A program made the position numbers and the translations under genes. A DNA stretch of 64,000 nt, from positions 1 through 64,000 of the forward strand of contig CAJTPV010000005.1 in assembly GCA_910578505.1 (NCBI GenBank). The letters are read 5' to 3'. The DNA comes from an uncultured Oscillospiraceae bacterium (GTDB lineage Bacteria; Bacillota; Clostridia; Oscillospirales; Oscillospiraceae). The notes beneath the pieces were generated by a model. It did not search any database. It was not told the DNA's origin and saw nothing but the letters and a program-made list of their open reading frames with translations. Position 1 is the first letter of the stretch; each line of letters starts with the position of its first letter. This document shows, in pieces, positions 34,902-43,003 of the stretch.

Positions 34902-35516
34902 ATGTCTACATATGGCTATATCCGGGTCAGCACCCGTGAGCAGAATGAGGACCGCCAATTGATTGCACTGCGGGAAATGTCCGTCCCGGAGCAAAACATC
35001 TACATGGACAAGCAGTCCGGCAAGGATTTCAACCGGCCCCAGTACAAAAAGCTGGTGAAAAAACTCAAGCCGGACGACTTGCTCTGCATCAAGAGCATCG
35101 ACCGGCTGGGGCGCAATTATACGGAAATTCTGGAGCAGTGGCGGATCCTCACCAAAGAGAAGAAAATAGACATTGCGGTACTGGATATGCCGCTTTTGGA
35201 CACCCGGCGGGGCAAGGATCTGATGGGGACATTCCTCAGCGACATCGTTCTGCAGGTGCTGTCCTTTGTGGCGGAGAACGAGCGCACCAACATCCGCCAG
35301 CGGCAGGCGGAGGGGATTGCTGCGGCAAAGGCCAGAGGCGTGCGGTTCGGAAGACCGCCCAGGCCGCTGCCGGAGAATTATCACAGCGCCTACCTGCGGT
35401 GGAAGGCCGGTGCGATCACCGGCACAGCGGCGGCGAAAGAGTGCGGGATGCCGCTGTCTACTTTCCGCTACCGGGCGGAAATCTACGAAAATGCCCCGTT
35501 GTTCCTTGAGCGCTGA
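34902..35516 (+). CDS. Serine recombinase (Pin/resolvase family)
   Basis: 204 aa from ATG 34902 (MSTYGYIRVSTREQNEDRQ), with GGGGAGG upstream. Catalytic Ser in RVSTREQN, then IDRLGRNYTEI and the E-helix FVAENERTNIRQRQAEGI. A short helix-turn-helix (GTAAAKECGMPLSTF) closes the protein. Small enzymes of this kind invert or resolve DNA segments. I see no invertible segment with paired sites next to it; its target may be elsewhere, or it may be a remnant of a mobile element. Confidence 0.92.
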   Translation: MSTYGYIRVSTREQNEDRQLIALREMSVPEQNIYMDKQSGKDFNRPQYKKLVKKLKPDDLLCIKSIDRLGRNYTEILEQWRILTKEKKIDIAVLDMPLLDTRRGKDLMGTFLSDIVLQVLSFVAENERTNIRQRQAEGIAAAKARGVRFGRPPRPLPENYHSAYLRWKAGAITGTAAAKECGMPLSTFRYRAEIYENAPLFLER

Positions 35517-35551
35517 AGGTTCAGCGTCCGGCGGGCCATGCCGCATATCAG

Positions 35552-35590
35552 CAGCGGCTGCCTCATTTTTGAAGCAGCCGCTGTTTTTTT
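35552..35590 (+). terminator. Terminator of the recombinase gene
   Basis: CAGCGGCTGC with GCAGCCGCTG (10 bp) followed by TTTTTTT. Confidence 0.85.
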
Positions 35591-35620
35591 AGAAGGCAAC
35601 GTTTTTAATTTTCAGCGTCC

Positions 35621-35974
35621 TCAGCTTCTGGTGGACAATTCGTTGACCACCAGTATAGCGGAATTTTGCGGATACTCCTTTTTCTGCTCCTCCAAGTTGA
35701 AACAAAACCCCAACCTGGCGGCCAGGTCTGTATATGCCGTCAGGGCGTTCGCATGCTTCACTGCTCCAAATACCTGTGCTCTTTCATCTGTGTCGTATAC
35801 GACCCAGCAGTCACTCTCTAATTTGAAGCAGCCTGTCACACCAGATATTTCCGCAAAAGTATCCTTGTCAATTACGCAATCGCCGCCTACGCCACAAGCT
35901 ATGGCCCTTTCCCGAAATCTCTCTCTATACCATTTTTCCATATCCGTCAAATTGCTTCTACGTCTGTAATTCAT
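35621..35974 (-). CDS. Hypothetical protein
   Basis: 117 aa from ATG 35974 (MNYRRRSNLTDMEKWY), set by AGGAGG 8 nt upstream. Soluble, no signal or membrane segment, charged N-terminus and a DCWVVYDTDERAQVF core. I do not recognise the family. It faces the recombinase gene convergently and is more AT-rich than its neighbours. It may be an accessory or mobile-element passenger gene. Confidence 0.65.
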   Translation of the reverse strand: MNYRRRSNLTDMEKWYRERFRERAIACGVGGDCVIDKDTFAEISGVTGCFKLESDCWVVYDTDERAQVFGAVKHANALTAYTDLAARLGFCFNLEEQKKEYPQNSAILVVNELSTRS

Positions 35975-36139
35975 CAAATACACCTCCTATTCTCTATCTT
36001 CTGCGGCCACATCTGGAAATTTCCTCCGACAAGTTAAAGATCGTATAGTTGTAGTATACCTGCTTTATTATATATATTCTACACAACCAAAGTTACAATT
36101 GCAGCACGAATTAGCAACAAATATTACAAAAGCTATACA

Positions 36140-36165
36140 CCCGGACCCCCTGACGGGGGTCCGGG
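36140..36165 (-). terminator. Hairpin after the NlpC/P60 gene
   Basis: CCCGGACCCCC pairs with GGGGGTCCGGG over 11 bp with a 4-base loop, 30 bp after the stop. The following T-run on the minus strand is weak. Confidence 0.55.
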
Positions 36166-36194
36166 ACGTGTTCTGGAATATCGTTTTCAGCGGC

Positions 36195-37328
36195 TCAGCC
36201 AACCCGCTTAGCTCCCTTATAGTAGCTGGCGTAGTAATTCTCGCCCAAACTGCTGATAATGACGCCGCCGCTGCGGCTGGAGGAGGAGTGGATGAACTGG
36301 TTGTCGCCGATATAGATGCCCACATGGGAGCAAGCCTTGCCGGCGTTGCGGGCGGGGTCATTGAAGAGCACCAGATCGCCGGGCTGCAGGTCGGACTTCT
36401 CCACATAGACGCCGGAGCTGTTCCACTGGGAGGTGGCGGAGTGGGGGAGGCTGTAGCCGTGGAGTCCGAATATGTACATCGTAAAGCCGGAGCAGTCAAA
36501 GCCGCTGCCGGACGCGCCGCCGTAGGCGTATGGCGTCCCCAAATACTTCTTGGCGCTCTCCACGATGCTGGCGCCAATGGTGCTGGCCGCCGCCTCCGTG
36601 CCGTCGGACACCCGCAGGTAATCCGCGCTGACATAACCAGCCGCGCCGTTATAGCTGACGCTGTACCAGCCGTCGTCAAGAGAGACCAGATCCACTGTGG
36701 TCCCGCAGGAGAGCTTGGAGACGATCGCGCCGTCGGTCGAGGGCGTGGCGCGGAGATTCACGCAGTCGCCGGTAATCATGCCCTTGGGGTCCACCAGGGG
36801 GATACCGTTGACGGAAACATAGTCGGACTTCACATAGCCGGTCTGTCCATCATAACCAATGAGGCACCAGCCGTCATCCTGGGGTGCAAGGACCGTAATC
36901 GCCGTGTGCCGGGCCAGCTGTGTAATCGCCTCGGCGTCGGTTGAGGGGGAGACGCGGAAGTTCACGCCTGCGCCGGTGATGGTACCGGCATCCCCCTCCG
37001 TCGTGGCCGCCGCAGGGGCGGCAGCATTGCTGGAGGCCGTGGCTGCGGTGGGCGTATAGACCAGATAGTCCGCGGAGACAAAGCCTGTGTAGCTGCCCCA
37101 GCTCACCTTGTACCATTCGCCCAGGTCCTCATGGACCTGCACCTGGGTCTTGTCGCTGAGATACGTCACAATAGACGCTGTGGTAGACGCCTCGCTGCGA
37201 ACCCGGAGGGAATCCCCCTCCACCATACCGGTCCCGATTACATCCGCCGCCATAGCCGTTGTGCTCAGGCAGGCCGCCGCCAGAATCGACATAATCGCCG
37301 TCTTACTCAGAAAATTTCCCATTCTCAT
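36195..37328 (-). CDS. Secreted triple-SH3 NlpC/P60 peptidoglycan hydrolase
   Basis: 377 aa. Signal peptide (SILAAACLSTTAMAA), three bacterial SH3 domains (about 35-92, 117-172, 185-243), then an NlpC/P60 domain (about 255-377). The catalytic Cys is in FDCSGFTMYIFG, His in CSHVGIYIG and the third polar residue in FIHSSSS. It should cleave D-Glu-diaminopimelate stem peptide bonds at the cell surface. It follows the small conserved gene by 38 bp and is probably co-transcribed from the promoter at 37712. Confidence 0.94.
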   Translation of the reverse strand: MRMGNFLSKTAIMSILAAACLSTTAMAADVIGTGMVEGDSLRVRSEASTTASIVTYLSDKTQVQVHEDLGEWYKVSWGSYTGFVSADYLVYTPTAATASSNAAAPAAATTEGDAGTITGAGVNFRVSPSTDAEAITQLARHTAITVLAPQDDGWCLIGYDGQTGYVKSDYVSVNGIPLVDPKGMITGDCVNLRATPSTDGAIVSKLSCGTTVDLVSLDDGWYSVSYNGAAGYVSADYLRVSDGTEAAASTIGASIVESAKKYLGTPYAYGGASGSGFDCSGFTMYIFGLHGYSLPHSATSQWNSSGVYVEKSDLQPGDLVLFNDPARNAGKACSHVGIYIGDNQFIHSSSSRSGGVIISSLGENYYASYYKGAKRVG

Positions 37329-37366
37329 TAGTAACCGCCCTCATCATCTTTCGTAAAAAGTATGTT

Positions 37367-37663
37367 TTACAGTTTCCCGCTCAGGGCTCTGTTCAGCCAA
37401 ATCGCGGAGATATCCATCGCGCCGTAAAGACTGTCCTTCTCGCTTCTTTTGACCACCCGGTCCCGGCTCTTCAAGTCCGGCGCCGTGCGCTGCAGCTCAA
37501 TGGACACCTTTGTCGCCATTTCCAAATCCTTTTCCTTTTTGGTTTCCTTCACCTGCATCAATATAATGTATGGATCAGCCATGGAGCCATAATAGATCAT
37601 GCTGCCCACACGCCGCAGGGGGTGGTCCTTATACATAAGCCCTTCTGCCGGCTGCTTTGCCAT
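37367..37663 (-). CDS. Conserved small cytoplasmic protein, function unknown
   Basis: 98 aa from ATG 37663 (MAKQPAEGLMYKDHPLRRVG), with GGAAAGGAGAG upstream. The LMYKDHPLRR...IYYGSMADPYII pattern looks like a small protein conserved in related Clostridia, but I can assign no function. The upstream extension of the frame overlaps the promoter. First gene of a probable two-gene unit with the NlpC/P60 hydrolase. Confidence 0.8.
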   Translation of the reverse strand: MAKQPAEGLMYKDHPLRRVGSMIYYGSMADPYIILMQVKETKKEKDLEMATKVSIELQRTAPDLKSRDRVVKRSEKDSLYGAMDISAIWLNRALSGKL

Positions 37664-37702
37664 TGGACCCTCTCCTTTCCGTTTGAAGACCTCTGTTATT
37701 TT

Positions 37703-37740
37703 TGTAACCGAATTGTAACATATCCGGCCCAATCTGTCAA
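37703..37740 (-). promoter_or_regulatory. Promoter with overlapping WalR-box-like direct repeat
   Basis: On the minus strand TTGACA (37740-37735) and TACAAT (37717-37712), 17 bp apart. On the plus strand TGTAAC (37703-37708) and TGTAAC (37714-37719) are separated by 5 bp, matching the WalR consensus TGTWA-N-N5-TGTWA. One repeat unit overlaps the -10 box. Control of a cell-wall hydrolase operon by WalRK would fit, but chance overlap with the -10 is possible. Confidence 0.6.
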
Positions 37741-37877
37741 CAGTTCTTTCACACTCTTTACAAAAATTTCTTTGCCTTTTTGCGGCCCGCGCCTGCAATT
37801 TCGATTCTATCTGTCAAAAATGTTCTCGTTTTACAAACTAATCAACAAATTCCGCGCACTTCGACAAAAAAATATAA

Positions 37878-37929
37878 AAACAGGGCTCCTCCGCCCCAGA
37901 ACATCTGCTGGGACGGAAGAACCCTGTTT
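37878..37929 (-). terminator. Terminator of the CmpB-family gene
   Basis: AAACAGGG...CCCTGTTT ends a long, slightly interrupted stem, followed on the minus strand by TTTATATTTTTTTG. Confidence 0.75.
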
Positions 37930-37992
37930 ACCCGGTAAAATTAATTACAAAAGGGTATCACTTCCTGGAAATCCTTATGCAAAACGACCGTT

Positions 37993-39012
37993 TCACGAAG
38001 AAAGCTTCATATTAATAAAGATCGACTCCATCCGCTCATCCGGGAACCGCTCATCTATCAACTCCCAGAAGGCGCTGTCCGCCGGCAGTCCCGCCGCCCG
38101 CTCCGACCAGCGGCTCACCGCCACGCAGGACACCGCGCCGTTGACGATCAGGAAGGCCGTCAGGACCCAGGTTACCGGCTTGCCGATCCTGTTGGGGATC
38201 TTCAGAATCCATTTTGCCATCCGCGGATAGAGATCCTTGATCCACAGCACCCCCAGCAGTCCCCAGAAAAGGGAGTAGGTCACGCAGATGCGGCCATTCA
38301 GATTCAGCGGCATGCTGCTGTAGTCCCAGGAGCGAGAGCCGAACAGGGCCTCCTGGATCCAGGAGCAGCCGTATTCCACCACGCTGCCCACCAGAAACCC
38401 GCCCAGAAACGACCAGATCGCCCCTCGGTTGCGGAACTGGTACAGGCACACGGTCAGCACCACCGCCCCGATGCCGTACACAGCGTTGAAGGGCCCGTAC
38501 ACCATACCGGAGCGTATCTCCACATGGCCGCGGGTGGCCAGGGACCAGAACATCTCCACCACCACGCCGCCGACGCACCCCGCCGCGAACAGCAGCAGCA
38601 CCTTGTAGAGCCCGATGCCCTGGGCGAAATGCTTCTGCCGGCTCTCCGCCAGGTCAATGGCCGCGTTGGCCGGGGGATTGAGGGCGTACCACTTCCGGTC
38701 GCGGCTGGTGCGCATGTCCTTCAGCCGCGCGCCCAGCTCATCCTCCAGCACCACAGCCCGCTGATGGGCTGCGGACAGATATCTGGCTGCACGGCGGAGG
38801 GTTTCCAGCTCCCGGCCCACCTCTGCCTCCAGCTCCTGGGACGCGGGCCGGGGCTCCCTGTCGGTGTTGGGCTGGGCCTCCTCAGCCAGGCGGGTGTAGT
38901 ATCGCTCCTCCAGCCCGGCCGCCGTGCGCTCCAGCAGCGCCGGCGCCGCCGCACACAGCTGCTCCAGCTCCTCCGATACACATGCGGTAGTCTTTACTGC
39001 ATTGTCTGCCAT
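37993..39012 (-). CDS. CmpB-family (putative ABC permease) membrane protein
   Basis: 339 aa from ATG 39012 (MADNAVKTTACVSEEL); GAGGAG is somewhat far upstream (14 nt). The first 150 residues are charged and helical, possibly coiled coil (ELEAEVGRELETLRRAARYL). The rest holds about five membrane helices with the PF06541 pattern (GGVVVEMFWS...MVYGPFNAVYGIGAV; GSVVEYGCSWIQEALFG). The family is annotated as a putative ABC permease but has no demonstrated function. Confidence 0.82.
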   Translation of the reverse strand: MADNAVKTTACVSEELEQLCAAAPALLERTAAGLEERYYTRLAEEAQPNTDREPRPASQELEAEVGRELETLRRAARYLSAAHQRAVVLEDELGARLKDMRTSRDRKWYALNPPANAAIDLAESRQKHFAQGIGLYKVLLLFAAGCVGGVVVEMFWSLATRGHVEIRSGMVYGPFNAVYGIGAVVLTVCLYQFRNRGAIWSFLGGFLVGSVVEYGCSWIQEALFGSRSWDYSSMPLNLNGRICVTYSLFWGLLGVLWIKDLYPRMAKWILKIPNRIGKPVTWVLTAFLIVNGAVSCVAVSRWSERAAGLPADSAFWELIDERFPDERMESIFINMKLSS

Positions 39013-39205
39013 AGATCGTAGATGCTCCTCTCTTGGGAAATAAACTCCTCTATACTCTACTATGGTATTGTGAACAAATCTATAACACACAAAATTCTTA
39101 AGGGAACTTTAAAACTATTTTCAGATAGGCAATTCGGATTGACCCCATGCCAAGTCTCTATCAACTCATCCCGAACCACTGTTTGCTGTAAGCATATCAC
39201 AAACA

Positions 39206-39240
39206 GCAGCGGCTGTCTCTTCTTTTGAGTCAGCCGCTGC
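39206..39240 (-). terminator. Terminator of the collagen-like genes
   Basis: CAGCGGCTG/CAGCCGCTG core, 10 bp, with a short T-rich run on the minus strand. Its stem sequence is almost the same as the hairpin at 35552-35583. Confidence 0.65.
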
Positions 39241-39302
39241 CATTTTGGGGGTCGGGACTTTTTACAGCCCCATCCTATATCTGCTCAGAATGCCGGGCAC
39301 GC

Positions 39303-40166
39303 TTAATCGCTCAACCGAACAATCAGCACGGAAGCGCCCGAAGCGCCGCCGACCAACTGGACGTTCCCCACGATGGGGAGGCCGCTGGTCAGGGAATAAA
39401 CCTGAAGCTCGACAACGCAGCCCTCCGGCAAGGCCATCGTGACCGTATTTTCAAACTGCGCGGCAGCCATCGAGGGGGCGACGACGCCTTCATGGAGGCC
39501 GTCGACGACCAGCCGCGTCCCCACCGGCTGAGCGGAGAGGAGATTCACACGGTAGGAGATCCGATAGGTGCCCGCCTTATGCAGATAGAACAACGTGTTG
39601 CCGTTGTTCAGGCTGATCTCCGGGCAGAGGACCTGTTCCTCCGACAGACCAATGGTTTCGCCCTGGGGACTGGGGGAAATGCTGCTGCCCCGAGTGTTGG
39701 CGGCGAAAGCAGCGACTGCCGTGGGGTTGGGTCCCGGAGCCCCGGTGGGACCGATGGGACCGGCGGGCCCCTCTGCCCCGTCGGGACCAGTGGGACCGGT
39801 GGGGCCGGCTTCGCCCTCGGCGGGGCCTTCCGGACCGGCGGGGCCTTCGGCCCCCATGGGCCCGGCAGGACCGGGGAGGGTGGGAGCCTTCAGGGCTGCG
39901 CTCAGCTTGGCGGTCAGCGCCATCTGCTGCTCCATAATGCCGGACAGGGTGTCCTTCACGCTCTGGTTGACCTGCATCACCTCGTCCAGAGAGGCCGCCT
40001 CGTCCAGACCGGGCATGGCGCCCAGGACATATTGCAGCTTTTCACCCTCAACATTGAGAAGATGGCTCAGGCTCAGCTCCTCAGCGGCGATGGAGGAAAT
40101 GATCTCATTGAGGCTCCCCTCTCGGGTCAGCGGGGGATCATTCTTGGGGAATGTGGGCATTGACAT
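39303..40166 (-). CDS. BclA-like collagen-repeat surface protein 1
   Basis: 287 aa. N-terminal helical region (1-95) with EIISSIAAEELSLSHLLN, then about 17 Gly-X-Y triplets (97-148, one break at PAEGE), then a 135-residue C-terminal domain with the beta-sandwich look of BclA/C1q heads. No signal peptide. In clostridial spores such proteins form exosporium or coat filaments; expression is usually in the mother cell. I infer a spore-surface role. 13 bp downstream of its paralogue. Confidence 0.85.
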   Translation of the reverse strand: MSMPTFPKNDPPLTREGSLNEIISSIAAEELSLSHLLNVEGEKLQYVLGAMPGLDEAASLDEVMQVNQSVKDTLSGIMEQQMALTAKLSAALKAPTLPGPAGPMGAEGPAGPEGPAEGEAGPTGPTGPDGAEGPAGPIGPTGAPGPNPTAVAAFAANTRGSSISPSPQGETIGLSEEQVLCPEISLNNGNTLFYLHKAGTYRISYRVNLLSAQPVGTRLVVDGLHEGVVAPSMAAAQFENTVTMALPEGCVVELQVYSLTSGLPIVGNVQLVGGASGASVLIVRLSD

Positions 40167-40179
40167 AAAACACCCCTCC

Positions 40180-41031
40180 TCAGCTCAAGCGGACGATGGA
40201 CAGAGAAGCCCCGACGGATTTGGGCAGCAGCGTGGCCACTGCCACGATACCGTACATCTGCAGGGAGATTCTGTCCCCCGCGGTCAAATCTACCAAAATA
40301 TCGCTGGCAAAGCGGTTCAGGGACAGCGACGGCGCAATATCGGAGGCATTGTTGGGCGCGCCGTTGATCATCAGCCGGGAGCCGCCGATCAGGGGCGTGG
40401 CGGTGGTAATCTTATAGGAGATCTGATAGCGCCCGGTTTCATTCACGGTAAACGTGTCGTTTGCCCCGTTGACGGTGATGCCCGGAGAGAGCAGCTGGTT
40501 ATCGGGCAGCGGCACCGGAGTGCCGCCCAGGATGACAGAAACCACGTCTCCCCGAGAGCTGGCGGCATAGGCGGAGGTGGCGGTGACATTGGGGCCGGTG
40601 GGACCGGTAGGACCAGCCGGGCCGGTGGCTCCGTCGGCGCCTGCAGCTCCGGTCGCGCCGGCGGGACCGGCAGGACCACCGGCAGGACCGGCAGGGCCCT
40701 GGGGACCAGTGGGGCCCGTGGGGCCGGTGGGACCCTGCATGGGAGAGGCGTCCAGTGCGCCCTGCATCTTCCCCTTCAGGAAGATCTGGTTCTGAACGGC
40801 GGTCTCCAGAAGTCCGCGGACACTCTCATTGGCGGTCAGCACGTCTTGTACGGTGGCGGCCGGACCGCTGAGGCCGGGTAGGGTCCCGAGAATATACTGC
40901 ATCTTCTCGCCCTCGGCGTTGAGGATATGGCTCATACCGAGTTCCTCCATGGCGATGGAGGAAAGGATTTGATTAACCGCATCTTCCCGCTGGATAGCCG
41001 GGTCAACGTTGGGAAAACTGGGCAGAGACAT
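40180..41031 (-). CDS. BclA-like collagen-repeat surface protein 2
   Basis: 283 aa from ATG 41031 (MSLPSFPNVDPAIQRED), with GAAAGGAG upstream. Same architecture as the next gene: helical N-terminus (QILSSIAMEELGMSHILNA), a Gly-X-Y block (about 99-150, one GG break) and a globular head ending in ASLSIVRLS. The two are tandem duplicates, best conserved in the first 55 residues and the last 20. Confidence 0.85.
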   Translation of the reverse strand: MSLPSFPNVDPAIQREDAVNQILSSIAMEELGMSHILNAEGEKMQYILGTLPGLSGPAATVQDVLTANESVRGLLETAVQNQIFLKGKMQGALDASPMQGPTGPTGPTGPQGPAGPAGGPAGPAGATGAAGADGATGPAGPTGPTGPNVTATSAYAASSRGDVVSVILGGTPVPLPDNQLLSPGITVNGANDTFTVNETGRYQISYKITTATPLIGGSRLMINGAPNNASDIAPSLSLNRFASDILVDLTAGDRISLQMYGIVAVATLLPKSVGASLSIVRLS

Positions 41032-41554
41032 AATTGAGAAGCTCCTTTCGCATTGGCTCGCGCTGTGAAAGCGCACGGACACGCGGTGGGAGCGCAACGC
41101 CCTCCAGCGCCGTGCCCAAGACACTCTATGCGCCTGCCCGCCAACAGGTGCCTATCCAACCGCAACTCCTGTTACAAAAGGCCACAACAAAAAGAACAGC
41201 ACCTGTTTCTCCAAAACCAGGAGAATCGGGTGCTGTTTTGCACTGATAAGAGGTTAAAACCCTTTTTTGAAGAAAATGCGCATGGTATCAAATCCATTAA
41301 CTGGCCGCAAAAGTGCCGGATATCCGACGAAACAAGCAGTTTTCTATCACAATATCCCCCTGCACTTTGTTACAAAAACTATAGAATTTGTAACAGGAAG
41401 CCGGAATTCAAAAAAATTTTGTTTTGGGGTTAAGTCTGGGGAAATGGTGCCGATATAGTAGGTGTCAAAGGTCGGAAAACCTGCTGAAGACCTGCTTTTG
41501 CGCTTGTTACAGTGAGTATACCTTTTGTAACAAATCAGGCGATGAAGAAACGGG
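41032..41554. other. Intergenic region with repeated TGTTACAAA sites
   Basis: 523 bp without a gene. The 9-mer TGTTACAAA or its complement occurs at 41170-41178 (+), 41368-41376 (+), 41387-41395 (-) and 41524-41532 (-), with a near-copy at 41505-41511. The second and third form an inverted pair 10 bp apart, the last two another pair 14 bp apart just before the tnpB-like start. There is also a hairpin at 41198-41234 (AGCACC/GGTGCT plus TTCTCC/GGAGAA) flanked by T-runs on both strands. These look like regulator sites and a terminator. Confidence 0.6.
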
Positions 41555-42733
41555 GTGAACGGTGTGCGGGCGGCGAAAAAACTGGCGGACGACAACAGCA
41601 CTATCCGTCACATCACCATCAAAGTCCGGCTCTACCCCGACCAGGCCCAGCGGGAGTTGTTCGAAAAGACCTTCGGCTGCTGCCGGTACATTTGGAACCA
41701 GATGCTGGCCGACCAACAGAGATTCTATCTGGAAACCAATCAGCACTTCATCCCGACCCCGGCCAAGTACAAAAACAGCGCCCCGTTTTTGCGGGAAGTC
41801 GATAATCAGGCGCTGACGCAGGAGCACAACAAGCTCGCCCAGGCGTTCCGCGTGTTCTTTAAGAATCCGGAGTGCTTCGGGTACCCCAAATTCAAACGAA
41901 AAAAAGACGACAGGGATTCCTTTACCGCCTGCAACCACGACTTTGCATCCGGCCCGACCATCTACACCACCAGGGACGGCATCCGTATGACCAAGGCCGG
42001 CATCGTCAGGGCCGCGTTCCACCGCAGGCCGCAGGCGTGGTGGAAGCTCCGGCGGATCACTGTCAGCAAGACCCGCACGGGGAAATATTACTGCTCCATC
42101 CTCTATGCCTGTCCAACCCGGCAGACAGTACCCGTCACGCCGGCGCCGGAGAGGACGATCGGGCTGAAGTATTCCTTGTCTCACTTCTATGTGGCCGACA
42201 ACGGCAGCATGGCGGACCCGCCCCATTGGCTGAAGGATTCCCAGGAAAAACTGTCCGGAATCCAGCAGCGGCTGAGCCGGATGGAACCCGGTTCCCGGAA
42301 TTATCAGCAGACCGTCCAGAAGTACCGCCTGCTCCATGAGCACATCGCCAACCAGCGGCGCGACTTCATCCACAAGGAATCCCGGCGGATAGCCAACGAC
42401 TGGGACGCCGTGTGCATGAGGGCCGACCCACTGGCGGAAATCTCCAGGAGCATGAAATCGGGCAGCGTGCCGGACGCCGGATATGGGATGTTCCGGACGT
42501 GCTTACAGTACAAACTGGCGTGGCAGGGGAAACCGCTAATCGTTGTGGACCGCTACCACCCCACGACCCGGACCTGTTCCGCCTGCGGAATGGTGGGCGA
42601 CGCGGTCTCCTATAAAAAGAACACCTGGACTTGTTCCAAGTGCGGCGCGGTGCATTCGCGGGAGGTCAACGCCGCGAAGAATATCAAGGCCCTGGGATTG
42701 GCCCAATATCAAGATTTACGCGCAAGCGTTTAA
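41555..42733 (+). CDS. Nuclease-dead TnpB homologue (TldR-like candidate)
   Basis: 392 aa of the IS200/IS605 OrfB (TnpB) family, from GTG 41555 (GTG 41564 is an alternative; the ribosome site is weak). TnpB is an RNA-guided DNA nuclease. The fold is complete: N-terminal ITIKVRLYPDQAQRELFEKTF, the linker RLSRMEPGSRNYQQTVQKY, and a zinc finger with CSACG and CSKCG. All three RuvC acidic residues are changed: the Asp of GLDFS is Lys (GLKYS), the Glu of VVEDLN is Arg (CMRADPL) and the Asp of DRDxNAA is Glu (SREVNAA). It should bind RNA and DNA but not cut. No tnpA is adjacent. It lies upstream of csrA and flagellin. Confidence 0.88.
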   Translation: MNGVRAAKKLADDNSTIRHITIKVRLYPDQAQRELFEKTFGCCRYIWNQMLADQQRFYLETNQHFIPTPAKYKNSAPFLREVDNQALTQEHNKLAQAFRVFFKNPECFGYPKFKRKKDDRDSFTACNHDFASGPTIYTTRDGIRMTKAGIVRAAFHRRPQAWWKLRRITVSKTRTGKYYCSILYACPTRQTVPVTPAPERTIGLKYSLSHFYVADNGSMADPPHWLKDSQEKLSGIQQRLSRMEPGSRNYQQTVQKYRLLHEHIANQRRDFIHKESRRIANDWDAVCMRADPLAEISRSMKSGSVPDAGYGMFRTCLQYKLAWQGKPLIVVDRYHPTTRTCSACGMVGDAVSYKKNTWTCSKCGAVHSREVNAAKNIKALGLAQYQDLRASV

Positions 42734-42964
42734 TACCCCAACAGCAGACTTTGTGACGACGAGCCGGTCGGAACGCCGGTGATTGCCCATGGTTCCGGGG
42801 CTGGGGAACGTTGAGCGAAGGAAAATCCAAGACTGCTTTTTCTTCGTTCAGCGTTTTCCGAACCGTTTAAGTGGGAAACGAGAGGGCGTGTACGCACGTC
42901 CGAAGCTCATGGGGCAGCAGAGCCTGACCCGGTGGGCGTTCCCAATATTATGACGATGAAATAT
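42734..42964 (+). ncRNA. Omega-RNA-like guide RNA region downstream of dead tnpB
   Basis: Begins at the tnpB-like stop. Contains a 19-bp hairpin with three G-U pairs (42807-42825 with 42837-42855), then a helix TGGGAAACG (42872-42880) with CGTTCCCA (42937-42944) that encloses GGGCGTG/CACGTCC (42884-42901). This is the position and look of an IS605-type omega-RNA scaffold. The guide would follow the scaffold, tentatively from about 42945. Structure is seen; function and ends are inferred. Confidence 0.6.
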
Positions 42965-43003
42965 GGTCCAACGGACTGGGCCAACAGGTGAAAGGAGTTT
43001 GCC

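Noticed and set aside
39700..40740. Short regular repeats resembling a CRISPR array
   Set aside because: They are Gly-Pro-rich collagen triplets in a continuous reading frame, with 9-bp periodicity and no spacers. I see no CRISPR array in the window.
41555..42733. An active IS200/IS605 insertion sequence
   Set aside because: No tnpA, no clear left and right end palindromes in the usual places, and the TnpB catalytic residues are all lost.
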